Assembly (NCBI RefSeq): GCF_900100765.1
Contig: NZ_FNFO01000008.1
Coordinates: 124,001 to 188,000 of the forward strand
Length of the DNA: 64,000 bases
DNA from: Catalinimonas alkaloidigena
GTDB lineage: Bacteria; Bacteroidota; Bacteroidia; Cytophagales; Flexibacteraceae
Reading direction: 5' to 3'
The translations under genes and the position numbers were made by a program. Shown piece after piece: positions 27,681-36,710 of the stretch. Each line of letters opens with the position of its first letter. Position 1 is the first letter of the stretch. Below the pieces are notes generated by a model. It did not search any database. It saw only the letters and a program-made list of their open reading frames with translations, and was not told where the DNA came from.

Positions 27681-29486
27681 TTAGTAGACAAACTTGCCCT
27701 TCAGGGCGTAATCCTCAATATTTTTCCGCTTGATCTCGCCCAGCATGTACTTCTCAATTACCAGACTGGCAATCGAAGCGGCGGCTCGGGCGCCCTGCCC
27801 CGCATTTTCCACGTAAACCGCCACGGCGATTTTCGGATTGTCTTTCGGTGCAAACGCGATGAAACCGGAGTGGTCTTCGCCGTGCGGGTTTTGCACCGTG
27901 CCGGTTTTGCCACATACCTGCAGTCCTGGAATTTTAGCCCGATACTGCCCCGTACCGTGGTCCACCACGTCGGCCATGCCTTCCACGACCGTCTCGAAGT
28001 GCCGGGCCTCTACGCCCACAAAGTTCTTCTGCTGGTATTCCAGCAACGGCTGTCCCGATTCCCCAATTGACTTAATCAGGTGCGGCGTCACGTAATAACC
28101 GCGGTTGGCGATGGTGGCCGCCAGGTTGGCCATTTGCAGCGGTGTCACCAGAATTTCGCCCTGCCCAATGCCCAGCGAGTAAATCGTAGAGTGTTTCCAG
28201 TGGCCTTCGCCGTAATAGCGGTCGTAGTATTCCGGGCTGGGAATGAACCCGCCTTTTTCGTTCGGAATGTCGAGGCCCAGTTGCCGCCCCAACCCGAACC
28301 GCAGTTGGTATTCGCGCCATTTGGTCAGGCCGATCCGCGAATCAATGAACGTATTCGGGTTGACTTCCTGGTTGATGATGCGCTTGAACGTATTGACAAA
28401 ATAGGGATTGCACGAGTTGGTGATGGCGCTGCGCAAATCGGGAAACGAGTGGGGCCCGTGGCAGTTGATGATCGCCCGGTTGCAGGCAATGTGCGTCTCC
28501 GGATGAATCACCCCTTCTTGCAAGGCGATGAGCGCTTCGATAAGCTTAAACGTAGAACCGGGAGGGTACATGGCCTGAATCCCCCGGTTGAACAGCGGCA
28601 CCAAACTGTCTTTTTGCAGGACCGAAAAGTTTTTCCCGAACTCGCGGCCGCGCAAGATATTCGGATCGTACGAAGGTCCGGAAACCAGGCTCAGGATTTC
28701 GCCGGTAGCGGGCTCAATCGCCACAATGCTGCCGATCTTTCCGTTCATCAGGCGTTCACCGTACTGCTGCAAGTTCAGGTCGATGGTACAGACCAGATTC
28801 TCGCCTTTTACGGCAGTGGTGTCGTATTTTCCGTCTTTGAAAGCTCCTTTGTTGATGCCGTGGCGGTCGACCATGATGTACTTCACGCCCCGCTTCCCGC
28901 GCAGGAAACGCTCGTACTGGTACTCCAGTCCGCTGATGCCGATGTAGTCGCCCGCGCTGTACTGGTCTTTGCCCATTTTCTCAAGTTGCGACGGGCTGAT
29001 CTCGCCGATGTAGCCCAACGCGTTGGCGAAGCTTTTGTGCGGATAGCCCCGCACCGTACGCGGCACTACCTCGAAACCAGGAAACTCGATGAGTTGGTCC
29101 TGAATGCGCGCAAAATCGGCGCCCGACACCTGCTTCAGGAAGGCAGAAGGCTTACGGTAAGAATAATCTTTGGCCTCAGCCAGCTTCGTAATCACCTCCT
29201 CTTTGGTCAGGTGCATCAGCCGGCAAAACGCCAGCGTATCGTCCAGGTGCACCTCGCGCGGGGTGACCATAATGTCGTAAACCGGCTCGTTGTAAACCAG
29301 TTTGGCACCGTTACGGTCGTAGATCACGCCCCGGTAGGGATATTCCATCACACGTTTGACCGCATTGTTATCGGCCCGCCGCTTGTAGGTATCGTCTACG
29401 ACCTGCAGCATGAAAAGCTTGGCAGCGTAGACCATCCCGATCAACAGGAAGGCGAGGATAACAATGTATTTTCTGTTCTCGATCAT
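27681..29486 (-). CDS. mrdA: Penicillin-binding protein 2 (elongasome transpeptidase)
   Basis: 601 residues. One N-terminal membrane helix (residues 7-30), the PBP dimerisation domain, then the transpeptidase domain. Catalytic motifs: Ser311-Thr-Phe-Lys314 in PPGSTFKLIE, Ser358-Cys-Asn360 in ITNSCNPYF, and KTGT in VCGKTGTVQNP near residue 525. Cross-links peptidoglycan made by RodA. The start ATG overlaps the mreD stop by 4 bases (ATGA), so translation is coupled. Order mreC-mreD-PBP2-rodA is the canonical cell-shape operon. Confidence 0.96.
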   Translation of the reverse strand: MIENRKYIVILAFLLIGMVYAAKLFMLQVVDDTYKRRADNNAVKRVMEYPYRGVIYDRNGAKLVYNEPVYDIMVTPREVHLDDTLAFCRLMHLTKEEVITKLAEAKDYSYRKPSAFLKQVSGADFARIQDQLIEFPGFEVVPRTVRGYPHKSFANALGYIGEISPSQLEKMGKDQYSAGDYIGISGLEYQYERFLRGKRGVKYIMVDRHGINKGAFKDGKYDTTAVKGENLVCTIDLNLQQYGERLMNGKIGSIVAIEPATGEILSLVSGPSYDPNILRGREFGKNFSVLQKDSLVPLFNRGIQAMYPPGSTFKLIEALIALQEGVIHPETHIACNRAIINCHGPHSFPDLRSAITNSCNPYFVNTFKRIINQEVNPNTFIDSRIGLTKWREYQLRFGLGRQLGLDIPNEKGGFIPSPEYYDRYYGEGHWKHSTIYSLGIGQGEILVTPLQMANLAATIANRGYYVTPHLIKSIGESGQPLLEYQQKNFVGVEARHFETVVEGMADVVDHGTGQYRAKIPGLQVCGKTGTVQNPHGEDHSGFIAFAPKDNPKIAVAVYVENAGQGARAAASIASLVIEKYMLGEIKRKNIEDYALKGKFVY

Positions 29487-30004
29487 CGACGTGCGCGTGG
29501 CGAATGCACCGTATATTGAATAAGTAAAAGAATTGCGTAAGTAAACAGTGTGCTACTCAATGCTTTAAGCAAAATCCATCCGGAAAGTTCCCAAGTGGCC
29601 GCTTCAATTCCGAAAAGTGCCAGATGAAACGCCAGCAGCAGCGGCAGCATGAACAACGTCAGCCATTGGGGCCCCATCAGTCGGACCGAAATGTCGTCGC
29701 CCGCTTCATATCCCCCACCCGGCGTCAGTCCTTTCAACAGGTACGGTCGTAGAAATGCAACCAGTACCGAAGCGGCAGCGTGGATGCCGCTGGTGTCGTA
29801 GAACCAGTCGATAAACAACCCGGTTCCGAAGGCCAGTAGCATCACGAGCACGGGGTTCATTTCGCGCGGCAGCCAGAGGATAAAGCCCACATACACAAAG
29901 CAGAAGGCGTAATTGAACATGACTAAGTTACGGAACAGCAACAGCTGCAAGCCGACTAAAAAGACGAAGTACAAAACCTGGGTAATAAATCGACTGCTGT
30001 TCAT
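29483..30004 (-). CDS. mreD: Rod shape-determining protein MreD
   Basis: 173 residues, short polytopic protein with about five hydrophobic segments (FITQVLYFVFLVGLQLLLF, PVLVMLLAFGTGLFIDWFYDT, LFMLPLLLAFHLALFGIEA, LLKALSSTLFTYAILLLIQY). The LFIDWFYDTSGIHAAASVL stretch is typical of MreD. It links the MreC scaffold to the PBP2/RodA enzymes at the membrane. ATG at 30004, 7 bases after mreC; its stop overlaps the PBP2 start. Confidence 0.9.
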   Translation of the reverse strand: MNSSRFITQVLYFVFLVGLQLLLFRNLVMFNYAFCFVYVGFILWLPREMNPVLVMLLAFGTGLFIDWFYDTSGIHAAASVLVAFLRPYLLKGLTPGGGYEAGDDISVRLMGPQWLTLFMLPLLLAFHLALFGIEAATWELSGWILLKALSSTLFTYAILLLIQYTVHSPRARR

Positions 30005-30011
30005 GTATTGC

Positions 30012-30899
30012 CTATTGCATACTGACTTGCTCGAGCGAATCCTGCTCTTCCTGCAATAAATTCTCGATTACGTATACGTAAGTAACTGTCTGTAAATCAT
30101 TGAATAACGTCACATCGATGTCGTAAAACGTTTGGTTATCGTCAATGTTTACATCCTGGATGGTGCCGATCGCCATGTACGGCGGAAAGAGGGTGCTGTA
30201 CCCCGTGGTCACGATCGTGTCGCCCACTTCGATCTGAATGTGTCGCGGAATGTAGTTGAGCTGGACGCGCTGCGGGTCGGTACCGTCCCAACTGATGGAC
30301 CCGAACGCGTTTTCGCCCTGAATCTGGGCCGATACCGTCATGTCGGTATGCAGTACAGACGTCACGGTCGAGAAATGTTTGGAACTAGCTTTCACGCGCC
30401 CCACCACGCCCTGTGACGAGGCCACACCCATTCCGGGGCGAATGCCGTCGTCGGTCCCCCGGTTGATGGTCAGGTAGTTTTTGAAGCGACGGACGGAGTT
30501 ATTGATGACTTTGGCCGTTCTGAATACGTATTGCGGCACAACCGTGTCGGACGCAAACTGGAACGGTGGCAGCTCTATATGGAGCGAATCGCGCATCGAA
30601 TCGCGCTGTGTGAGCGTGTCGGTCCGGATCGGCAACGTTTGTAACCGTACCTGCTCCAACTCGAACCGCAACCGGGCGTTTTCTGCCGCCAGCTGCTGGT
30701 TGGTCGTCGTTAATTCCAGAAACTCTTTGGTACTGTTACTGAACGTCAGGACATCGCCGGTAAGGGTACTCGACGTGTGGTGAAACGCAGCACTCTGGTA
30801 AGGATTGTTCCGCACGATCAACCACCCACAAATGGCCTCCAGCAGGAGAAACATCAGGAAGAGCCGATATTGGAAAAGTAACTGAAAAAGCTGCTGCAT
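30012..30899 (-). CDS. mreC: Rod shape-determining protein MreC
   Basis: 295 residues: N-terminal membrane helix (FLMFLLLEAICGWLIV), a coiled coil at about residues 60-90 (LELTTTNQQLAAENARLRFELEQVRL), then the periplasmic beta-domain pair (YLTINRGTDDGIRPGMGVASSQGVVGRVK, VGDTIVTTGYSTLFPPYMAIGTI). Scaffold of the elongation complex in the periplasm. The start ATG 30899 is 73 bases after mreB, which is wider than the rest of the operon spacing. Confidence 0.95.
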   Translation of the reverse strand: MQQLFQLLFQYRLFLMFLLLEAICGWLIVRNNPYQSAAFHHTSSTLTGDVLTFSNSTKEFLELTTTNQQLAAENARLRFELEQVRLQTLPIRTDTLTQRDSMRDSLHIELPPFQFASDTVVPQYVFRTAKVINNSVRRFKNYLTINRGTDDGIRPGMGVASSQGVVGRVKASSKHFSTVTSVLHTDMTVSAQIQGENAFGSISWDGTDPQRVQLNYIPRHIQIEVGDTIVTTGYSTLFPPYMAIGTIQDVNIDDNQTFYDIDVTLFNDLQTVTYVYVIENLLQEEQDSLEQVSMQ

Positions 30900-30972
30900 G
30901 ATTGCCAGATCGTGGGTTAGAAACAGGCATCATCGTATCGACAAAGTGCCCAACCGGCGTAACGGCCAAGCG

Positions 30973-32001
30973 TTACTGGATAAGTACACTTTTGAAATTG
31001 TCGAGATTTTTCAGCGCAATGCCGGTTCCGCGCACAACGGCACGCAGCGGGTCGTCGGCAATGTGGATCGGGAGTTTGGTTTTCAGGGCCAGACGCTTGT
31101 CGAGGCCACGCAGCATGGCACCGCCACCGGTCAGGTGAATTCCGTTTTCGTAAATGTCGGCCGACAACTCGGGGGGCGAAATCTCCAGGGCTTTCAGCAC
31201 CGCTTCTTCGATTTTCGAAACGGACTTGTCGAGTGCGAACGCAATTTCCGAGTAGCTCACTTTGATCACCTTCGGAATACCGGTCATCAGGTCGCGTCCC
31301 CGAATTTCGTAATCGGCCGGAGGGTTGTCCAGCTCGGTCAGTGCTGAACCGACTTCGATTTTGACCCGTTCGGCCGAGCGCTCCCCGATCAGCAGGTTGT
31401 GCTGCCGACGCATGTAGTCGAGAATGTCTTTGGTGAACACATCGCCCGCGATGCGGATCGACTGGTCACAAACAATGCCGGAGAGGGCAATAACCGCAAT
31501 TTCGGTGGTCCCTCCGCCTATATCGACGATCATCGATCCCACGGGTTGCTCGATGTCGATCCCGATCCCGATGGCCGCCGCCAGGGGTTCGTAGATCATG
31601 TAGACCTCTTTGGCACCGGCGTGTTCGGCCGAGTCTTTTACGGCCCGTTTTTCTACCTCGGTGATGCCCGACGGGATGCAGATTACCATCCGGTGCGACG
31701 GCGAAAACAGCCCCATCTTGCCTACGTTGATCAGCTTGATCATGCCGCGAATCATCTGCTCGGCGGCCGTAAAGTCAGCGATCACGCCGTCTTTCAACGG
31801 GCGGATGGTCTTGATGTTTTCGTGCGTTTTTTCGTGCATCTGCATGGCCCTCTTGCCGATGGCCAGCACTTTGCTCGTTGTTTTGTCGATGGCGATGATG
31901 GACGGTTCGTCCACCACAATCTTGTCTTTGTGAATTACGAGGGTATTCGCGGTACCCAGGTCGATCGCTATATCGCTGGAAAAGAAATCAAAGAATCCCA
32001 C
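30973..32001 (-). CDS. mreB: Actin-like cell-shape protein MreB
   Basis: 342 residues with a GTG start at 32001 (GFFDFFSSDIAIDLGTANT). Actin-fold ATPase motifs: phosphate 1 DLGTANTLV, phosphate 2 VDIGGGTTEIAVI, and adenosine motif HLTGGGAMLRGLD. Forms membrane-bound filaments that orient PBP2/RodA. First gene of the mreB-mreC-mreD-mrdA-rodA unit; the 397-base AT-rich gap upstream should carry its promoter. Confidence 0.97.
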   Translation of the reverse strand: MGFFDFFSSDIAIDLGTANTLVIHKDKIVVDEPSIIAIDKTTSKVLAIGKRAMQMHEKTHENIKTIRPLKDGVIADFTAAEQMIRGMIKLINVGKMGLFSPSHRMVICIPSGITEVEKRAVKDSAEHAGAKEVYMIYEPLAAAIGIGIDIEQPVGSMIVDIGGGTTEIAVIALSGIVCDQSIRIAGDVFTKDILDYMRRQHNLLIGERSAERVKIEVGSALTELDNPPADYEIRGRDLMTGIPKVIKVSYSEIAFALDKSVSKIEEAVLKALEISPPELSADIYENGIHLTGGGAMLRGLDKRLALKTKLPIHIADDPLRAVVRGTGIALKNLDNFKSVLIQ

Positions 32002-32398
32002 AGGAGTAGTTGGTGTTGTCGATATGTGACTAAATCCTCCCCACCGCTAGGCAACCCCGAAGAAGTTGTGTCAACTGACTTCACCAGTGCTTTGGCAGAA
32101 AGTAACGTCGACAAAATTAGCGGATTTTGCACGTTTCTAAGGGTAGATCTGCCCATTTTCCGGTCTTGTTGGGAGGTTTCCAAAATTAGAAAGTTTTTTC
32201 ACATTGTTCGACAAGCGTCGCCAAGAAAATCTGCAAGTATCTTCGTTTCTACTTCATTTTAAGGCGTTTATAGATCACGTATATCGTAAATTTAGAAATA
32301 AACCCTCGGCGAACGTAATGTAATGTTGGAAAAAGAAGCGATGCCCTTTTTTGAAAACATTACGCCGCCGAGAAGCTCAGACTTGACTTTTAGAAAGA
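32002..32398. other. Intergenic region between purH and mreB
   Basis: 397 AT-rich bases without a convincing gene. On the minus strand TAATTTTG occurs twice (plus-strand CAAAATTA at 32112-32119 and 32181-32188). Both fit the Bacteroidota -7 consensus and are candidate mreB promoters with leaders of about 110 and 180 bases. A long inverted repeat at 32305-32372 lies close to the purH stop. Confidence 0.45.
32305..32372. terminator. Long imperfect inverted repeat downstream of purH
   Basis: CTCGGCG + CGTAATGT (32305-32311, 32314-32321) pair with ACATTACG + CGCCGAG (32357-32364, 32366-32372), giving 15 pairs interrupted by a 2x1 internal loop around a 35-base loop. It begins 27 bases after the purH stop on the minus strand. 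No clear T tract follows, so it may be a terminator or an RNA 3'-end structure. Confidence 0.4.
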
Positions 32399-33946
32399 TT
32401 AGTGCTTGAAGTGACGCACGCCGGTCAGCACCATGCCCATGCCGTGCGCGTTGCAGAAATCGATGGAATCCTGATCGCGGATGGAGCCACCGGGCTGCAC
32501 CACCGCGCGTATTCCGGCCTCGTGGGCGATTTCTACACAGTCGGGGAACGGGAAGAAGGCATCGGAGGCCATCACAGCACCTTCGAGCGAGAAGCCGAAA
32601 TGACGGGCTTTTTCAATGGCTTGTTTCAGGGCATCGACCCGGGACGTCTGTCCCACGCCGCTGGCAATCAGTTGGTTTTCGCGTGCCAGCACAATGGTAT
32701 TCGACTTGGCGTGTTTCACCGCCTTAACGGCAAACAGCAGCGCGCGTACTTCTTCGTCGGTCGGCTGACGTTCCGTAACGCAACGCAAATCGGAGGCTTG
32801 CTCTGCAAAAAGGTCTTTGTCTTGCAAAATCACTCCGTTCAACAAAGTTTTGAACTGCGGCGCCGACAAATCGACAGGTTTCTGTTTCAGGAGGATGCGG
32901 TTCTTTTTGCGCTTCAGGGTTTCCAGGGCTTCGGGCGCAAAGTCGGGCGCAATCAAGACTTCGAAAAAGAGTTTGTCCAACTCTTCTGCCACGGCGGCAT
33001 CGATCGTTTGGTTGGTGATGATCACCCCCCCGAAGGCTGACACCGGATCGCCCGCCAGGGCATTCAGGTACGCTTCTTTCGGAGTGGCGGCGTTTGCCAG
33101 GCCACAGGCGTTGGTGTGTTTCAGGATGGCAAACGTGCACTGCTCCGTTTTGGTCGCTTCGAACTCCTGCATCAACATCACCGCCGCATCGATATCGACC
33201 AGGTTGTTGTACGACAGTTCTTTGCCGTGCAACTGCTCCAGCATCTTCTCCAGATCGCCGTAAAAAATTCCCTTCTGGTGCGGGTTTTCGCCGTAGCGGA
33301 GGGTGCGCCCCTGCCCGATGCTCTGCTTGAACGGCTGCGGCGCCTCCTCCTCACTACTTTCCAGGAAGTAGCGATGAATGGCCACGTCGTAGTGCGAGGT
33401 CACGTCGAAGGCTTTGGTAGCGAACCGCTTGCGGTCTTCCAGATCGGTGTAGCCTTCTTTCTCGCGGAGAAGCTGTTCCAGCGCTTCGTACTGCGCGCGC
33501 GACGAGATAACCAACACGTCCTTGAAGTTTTTGGCGGCTGCCCGAATCAGCGAGATACCGCCGATGTCGATCTTCTCGATGATGTCTGCTTCCGAAGCCG
33601 CCGAGGCAACGGTATCTTCAAAAGGATAGAGGTCAACCACCACCAGATCGAGGTTCGGGATTTCCATCTTCGCCACTTCCTGCTGGTCGGTATCGTGCTC
33701 GCGACGGTTCAGAATGCCGCCAAACACTTTGGGATGCAGGGTTTTAACCCGACCGCCGAGAATCGAGGGATAGCCGGTGACCTCTTCGACGGCCGTGACC
33801 GGCACGGCCAGGCTCTGGATGAAGGTTTGCGTTCCGCCGGTCGAATACAAGCGTACACCCAGTTGATGTAACAGGGGGACAATCGTGTCAAGACGCTCTT
33901 TGTTATAAACCGAAATGAGGGCGGAGGTAATCTTTTTGCGCGACAT
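32399..33946 (-). CDS. purH: Bifunctional AICAR transformylase / IMP cyclohydrolase
   Basis: 515 residues, the normal length. Residues 1-190 are the MGS-like IMP cyclohydrolase domain (ALISVYNKERLDTIVPLL, LYSTGGTQTFIQ, ILGGRVKTLHPKVFGGIL). The rest is the transformylase domain with RYGENPHQKGIFYG, FAILKHTNACGLA (Lys-His catalytic pair), DPVSAFGGVI and the C-terminal VVQPGGSIRDQDSI. Catalyses the last two steps of IMP synthesis. The mre operon lies downstream on the same strand but is separated by 397 bases; purN is 122 bases upstream on the same strand. Confidence 0.97.
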   Translation of the reverse strand: MSRKKITSALISVYNKERLDTIVPLLHQLGVRLYSTGGTQTFIQSLAVPVTAVEEVTGYPSILGGRVKTLHPKVFGGILNRREHDTDQQEVAKMEIPNLDLVVVDLYPFEDTVASAASEADIIEKIDIGGISLIRAAAKNFKDVLVISSRAQYEALEQLLREKEGYTDLEDRKRFATKAFDVTSHYDVAIHRYFLESSEEEAPQPFKQSIGQGRTLRYGENPHQKGIFYGDLEKMLEQLHGKELSYNNLVDIDAAVMLMQEFEATKTEQCTFAILKHTNACGLANAATPKEAYLNALAGDPVSAFGGVIITNQTIDAAVAEELDKLFFEVLIAPDFAPEALETLKRKKNRILLKQKPVDLSAPQFKTLLNGVILQDKDLFAEQASDLRCVTERQPTDEEVRALLFAVKAVKHAKSNTIVLARENQLIASGVGQTSRVDALKQAIEKARHFGFSLEGAVMASDAFFPFPDCVEIAHEAGIRAVVQPGGSIRDQDSIDFCNAHGMGMVLTGVRHFKH

Positions 33947-33968
33947 GGAAGGTGGATTGATTGGGCCG

Positions 33969-33998
33969 CAAAGCTAACCAATTTGAAAAAGGGGACAA
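33969..33998 (-). promoter_or_regulatory. Candidate purH promoter (-33/-7)
   Basis: On the minus strand a TTG (33998-33996) is followed after 19 bases by TAGCTTTG (33976-33969) and then CGGCCC. Spacing and sequence fit the Bacteroidota TTTG-N19-TAnnTTTG model, with a predicted leader of roughly 16-20 bases before the ATG at 33946. Confidence 0.5.
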
Positions 33999-34068
33999 GG
34001 CAGCGGAGGAGTTATCCGTGCGCAAACGATGCCCCTTCGGCCCCCGCTGGAGGCGTTGCCCCGTCGCA

Positions 34069-34650
34069 TCAGTCGGCCGCTTCCAGCTCCTGCACGTAGC
34101 GCTCAATCACTTCGGGAAAGTGCCGGTGTTCCAGCACCTGAACGCGCTTCTGTATGTCTTCCGGCGTGTCGGTCGGTTGTACAGGGCACGTCGCCTGAAA
34201 TAGCACCCTGCCTTCGTCGTACCGTTCGTTGACCAGATGAATCGTGATGCCGGTTTCAGATTCCTGGCCAGCCACCACCGCCTCGTGTACGTGCATTCCC
34301 CACATGCCTTTGCCGCCAAAGCGGGGCAGCAGCGCCGGATGAATGTTCAAGATCCGATCGGGATAGGCTTCTATCAGGTAGGCGGGCACCAGCCATAGAA
34401 ACCCGGCCAGCACTACCAGGTCGACTTTGTGCGCGCTGAGGGCTTGCAGGATTGTGTCGGTTTCCCGGAACGTCTTCCGGTCGAAGACGACCGTAGGCAC
34501 CCCGAAGCGTTTGGCACGTTCGAGGGCGTAAGCATCGGGTCGGTTGGCCAGCAGCAGACTCACCCGAATGTCCGGATGGTTTTCGAAGTAAGCCATGATT
34601 TTCTCGGCATTGGAGCCGGAACCGGAACAAAAAAGCGCAAGATGAGTCAT
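34069..34650 (-). CDS. purN: Phosphoribosylglycinamide formyltransferase
   Basis: 193 residues from ATG 34650 (MTHLALFCSGSGSN); the frame stays open upstream but that stretch has no family match. Folate-dependent GAR transformylase. The phosphate-binding loop is CSGSGSNAEKI near the N-terminus. The catalytic Asn-His pair is in ILNIHPALLPRFGGKGMWG, followed by ETGITIHLVNERYDEG with the catalytic Asp. Adjacent to purH, consistent with a purine cluster. A TACTTTTG box lies 18 bases upstream (34668-34675, minus strand). Confidence 0.95.
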   Translation of the reverse strand: MTHLALFCSGSGSNAEKIMAYFENHPDIRVSLLLANRPDAYALERAKRFGVPTVVFDRKTFRETDTILQALSAHKVDLVVLAGFLWLVPAYLIEAYPDRILNIHPALLPRFGGKGMWGMHVHEAVVAGQESETGITIHLVNERYDEGRVLFQATCPVQPTDTPEDIQKRVQVLEHRHFPEVIERYVQELEAAD

Positions 34651-34667
34651 AAGAGAAAACGGATGCC

Positions 34668-34675
34668 CAAAAGTA
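34668..34675 (-). promoter_or_regulatory. Candidate -7 box for purN
   Basis: TACTTTTG on the minus strand, 17 bases before the purN ATG, matches TAnnTTTG. No clear -33 element at the right spacing. Confidence 0.35.
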
Positions 34676-34770
34676 GCATACCTGACCGAAACGAAGGGCG
34701 GCCGGGTGGCCCGGCAACATGCGCACAACTTTTCTCCTATCGACTCTCGTAAAAGCCCTACTGGCTGTTT

Positions 34771-36030
34771 ATGGACGCATACATTCTTATTCTCTTTATT
34801 ATTGGCGTCGCTGCCCTCAGCATGGCGTGGCTCCCACGCATCCTGCGCGACTCGCCCCTCTCCTACCCGATGGTCTACCTCCTGCTGGGTGCGGGCCTGT
34901 ACGGATTGCCCTTCGACCTGCCCATTCCGCGGCTACGCGAAGAGTCCATTCTACACGTCACTGAGCTGAGCGTCATCATCACCCTGATGGGAACGGGCGC
35001 CAAGATCGACCGCGTGTTTTCGTTTCGGCAGTGGCAGGTCCCGTTCCGGCTGGTGTCCATCACCATGCTGCTGTGCATCGCCATTGTGGCGGTGATCGGG
35101 ACCTATTGGCTGGGGCTCTCGCTGGCGGCGGCTGTCTTGCTGGGCGCTGTGCTGGCACCGACCGACCCGGTATTGGCCGACGATGTTCAGGTAGGCCCGC
35201 CCCAAGAAGGCGAAGAGGACGAGGTGCGGTTTAGCCTGACGGCCGAAGCTGGCTTGAACGACGGCACGGCCTTCCCGTTTACGTGGCTCGCGGTGCTGCT
35301 GGCCGGGGCGGGCAGTGCGGCGGCCATGGACTGGGGCGAGTGGGCGGCACGCGATCTGTTGTACCGCATTGTGGCGGGCGTAGCCATCGGGTACGGGGCC
35401 GGGCGAGGCTTGGCTTACCTGATTTTTGAATTGCCGCAACGCAGCCGCTTTCCCGAAACGAAAGATAACCTCGTGGCGATTTCAGCAACGCTGGGCGTCT
35501 ACGGCCTCACCGAATTGCTTCACGGCTACGGGTTCATTGCGGTTTTTGTCACGGGGCTGGTCTTCAGCAGTTTCGAGAAAGAGCACGAGTACCACAAGTC
35601 ACTCCACGAATTTTCGCAGCAGGTAGAACGTTTGCTGATGGTCGTCATCCTGATTCTGCTGGGCGGCAGCCTGGCGCGTGGGCTCCTCAACGCCCTCACC
35701 TGGCCTGCCGTAGCCCTCGCCGTCGGTTTTCTGTTCGTGATCCGCCCGCTGACGGGCTGGCTGGCGCTACTGGGCACCAACTTGTTTCAGCGCGAACGCA
35801 TCGCCATCAGCTTTTTTGGCATCCGGGGGGTCGGTTCTTTTTTCTACCTGGCCTTTGCCCTCAGCAAAGCATCGTTCGATCACGAAGACCTCATCTGGTC
35901 GACGGTGGGGCTAATCGTCGCCATTTCCGTCATCATCCACGGCATCACGGCCACGCCCGTCATGCGCTTGCTCGACATGAAACGTAACAAGCAGCAGGCG
36001 GTGGAACCCGAAGTGGAATCGATTGAGTAA
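34771..36030 (+). CDS. CPA1-family cation:proton antiporter
   Basis: 419-residue membrane protein with about 12 hydrophobic helices. Family signatures are GAVLAPTDPVLADDVQ (the Thr-Asp-Pro unwound-helix motif) and TAEAGLNDGTAFPF (Asn-Asp ion-binding pair), both of NhaP/NHE type. An Asn-Asp pair usually marks electroneutral exchange. The C-terminal tail is short and acidic (EPEVESIE), without a regulatory domain. Start ATG 34771. The 3' end faces marC with 5 bases between. Confidence 0.92.
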   Translation: MDAYILILFIIGVAALSMAWLPRILRDSPLSYPMVYLLLGAGLYGLPFDLPIPRLREESILHVTELSVIITLMGTGAKIDRVFSFRQWQVPFRLVSITMLLCIAIVAVIGTYWLGLSLAAAVLLGAVLAPTDPVLADDVQVGPPQEGEEDEVRFSLTAEAGLNDGTAFPFTWLAVLLAGAGSAAAMDWGEWAARDLLYRIVAGVAIGYGAGRGLAYLIFELPQRSRFPETKDNLVAISATLGVYGLTELLHGYGFIAVFVTGLVFSSFEKEHEYHKSLHEFSQQVERLLMVVILILLGGSLARGLLNALTWPAVALAVGFLFVIRPLTGWLALLGTNLFQRERIAISFFGIRGVGSFFYLAFALSKASFDHEDLIWSTVGLIVAISVIIHGITATPVMRLLDMKRNKQQAVEPEVESIE

Positions 36031-36035
36031 CGGAA

Positions 36036-36671
36036 TTAGCTTGGGAACGCGATGGATGCCAGCGACAGCAGGCCGTTGACGATGAAGCTTACCCCGATGG
36101 CAAGCACAATGAAGCCCATCATCCGCGCCAGGGCGGCCATCCCGCCTTTGCCCAGGAAGCGGGTCAGTTGCGGCGAAAAGACCAGAATGATGTAGCTCAC
36201 AAACGCTACCAAAATGATGGACGCCACAATGATGAGCGAATCGAGGTAAGTCCCGGCCCGGCCGTTCATCGAAATGGTGACCGCAATGGCACCGGGTCCC
36301 GACAACATGGGCATGGCCATCGGCGTAAACGAGATGTCCTCTTTCTCCATCCCCTCTTGCTCTACCTCCTCCGAAATTTTCTTGCCTTTATGGCCATCCG
36401 GGTCTAATAACGCCAGTCCCGACTTCACAATCAGAACGCCGCCCGCCACGCGCAGGTCTTCGATGCGCAAGCCAAAGAAATTCAGGATGAAGGTACCCGC
36501 AAAGAAAAAGACGACCAGCACGCCGATCATGTACAGCGCAGACTTGAGGGCCTGCTGCTGCTGATGCTTGCGCTCATAGTTTTGGGTCAGGGCCACAAAT
36601 ACAGGCATGGCCCCGAACGGGTTAACTACCGAGAAAAGGGCGGTGAAAGTCGCCAGAAATAATTCTACCAT
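36036..36671 (-). CDS. MarC-family (UPF0056) integral membrane protein
   Basis: 211 residues and six predicted helices: LATFTALFSVVNPFGAMPVFV at the N-terminus, GVLVVFFFAGTFILNFFGL, LRVAGGVLIVKSGLALLDPD, MPMLSGPGAIAVTIS and SYIILVFSPQLTRFLGKGG. The NPFGAMP and MLSGPGAI motifs define the family. Early claims that MarC exports antibiotics were not upheld, so function remains unknown. A charged cytoplasmic loop (HKGKKISEEVEQEGMEKED) separates helices 3 and 4. It is 39 bases downstream of the CNNM-like gene on the same strand. Confidence 0.9.
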   Translation of the reverse strand: MVELFLATFTALFSVVNPFGAMPVFVALTQNYERKHQQQQALKSALYMIGVLVVFFFAGTFILNFFGLRIEDLRVAGGVLIVKSGLALLDPDGHKGKKISEEVEQEGMEKEDISFTPMAMPMLSGPGAIAVTISMNGRAGTYLDSLIIVASIILVAFVSYIILVFSPQLTRFLGKGGMAALARMMGFIVLAIGVSFIVNGLLSLASIAFPS

Positions 36672-36710
36672 ACGTCAAAAGGCGGCGCAAAGTAGTGAAA
36701 AATAGGATGA

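Noticed and set aside
28080-29519. Plus-strand frame of 479 codons
   Set aside because: Antisense shadow of the penicillin-binding protein 2 gene, which shows the catalytic motifs; GC-rich codon use makes long antisense frames common here.
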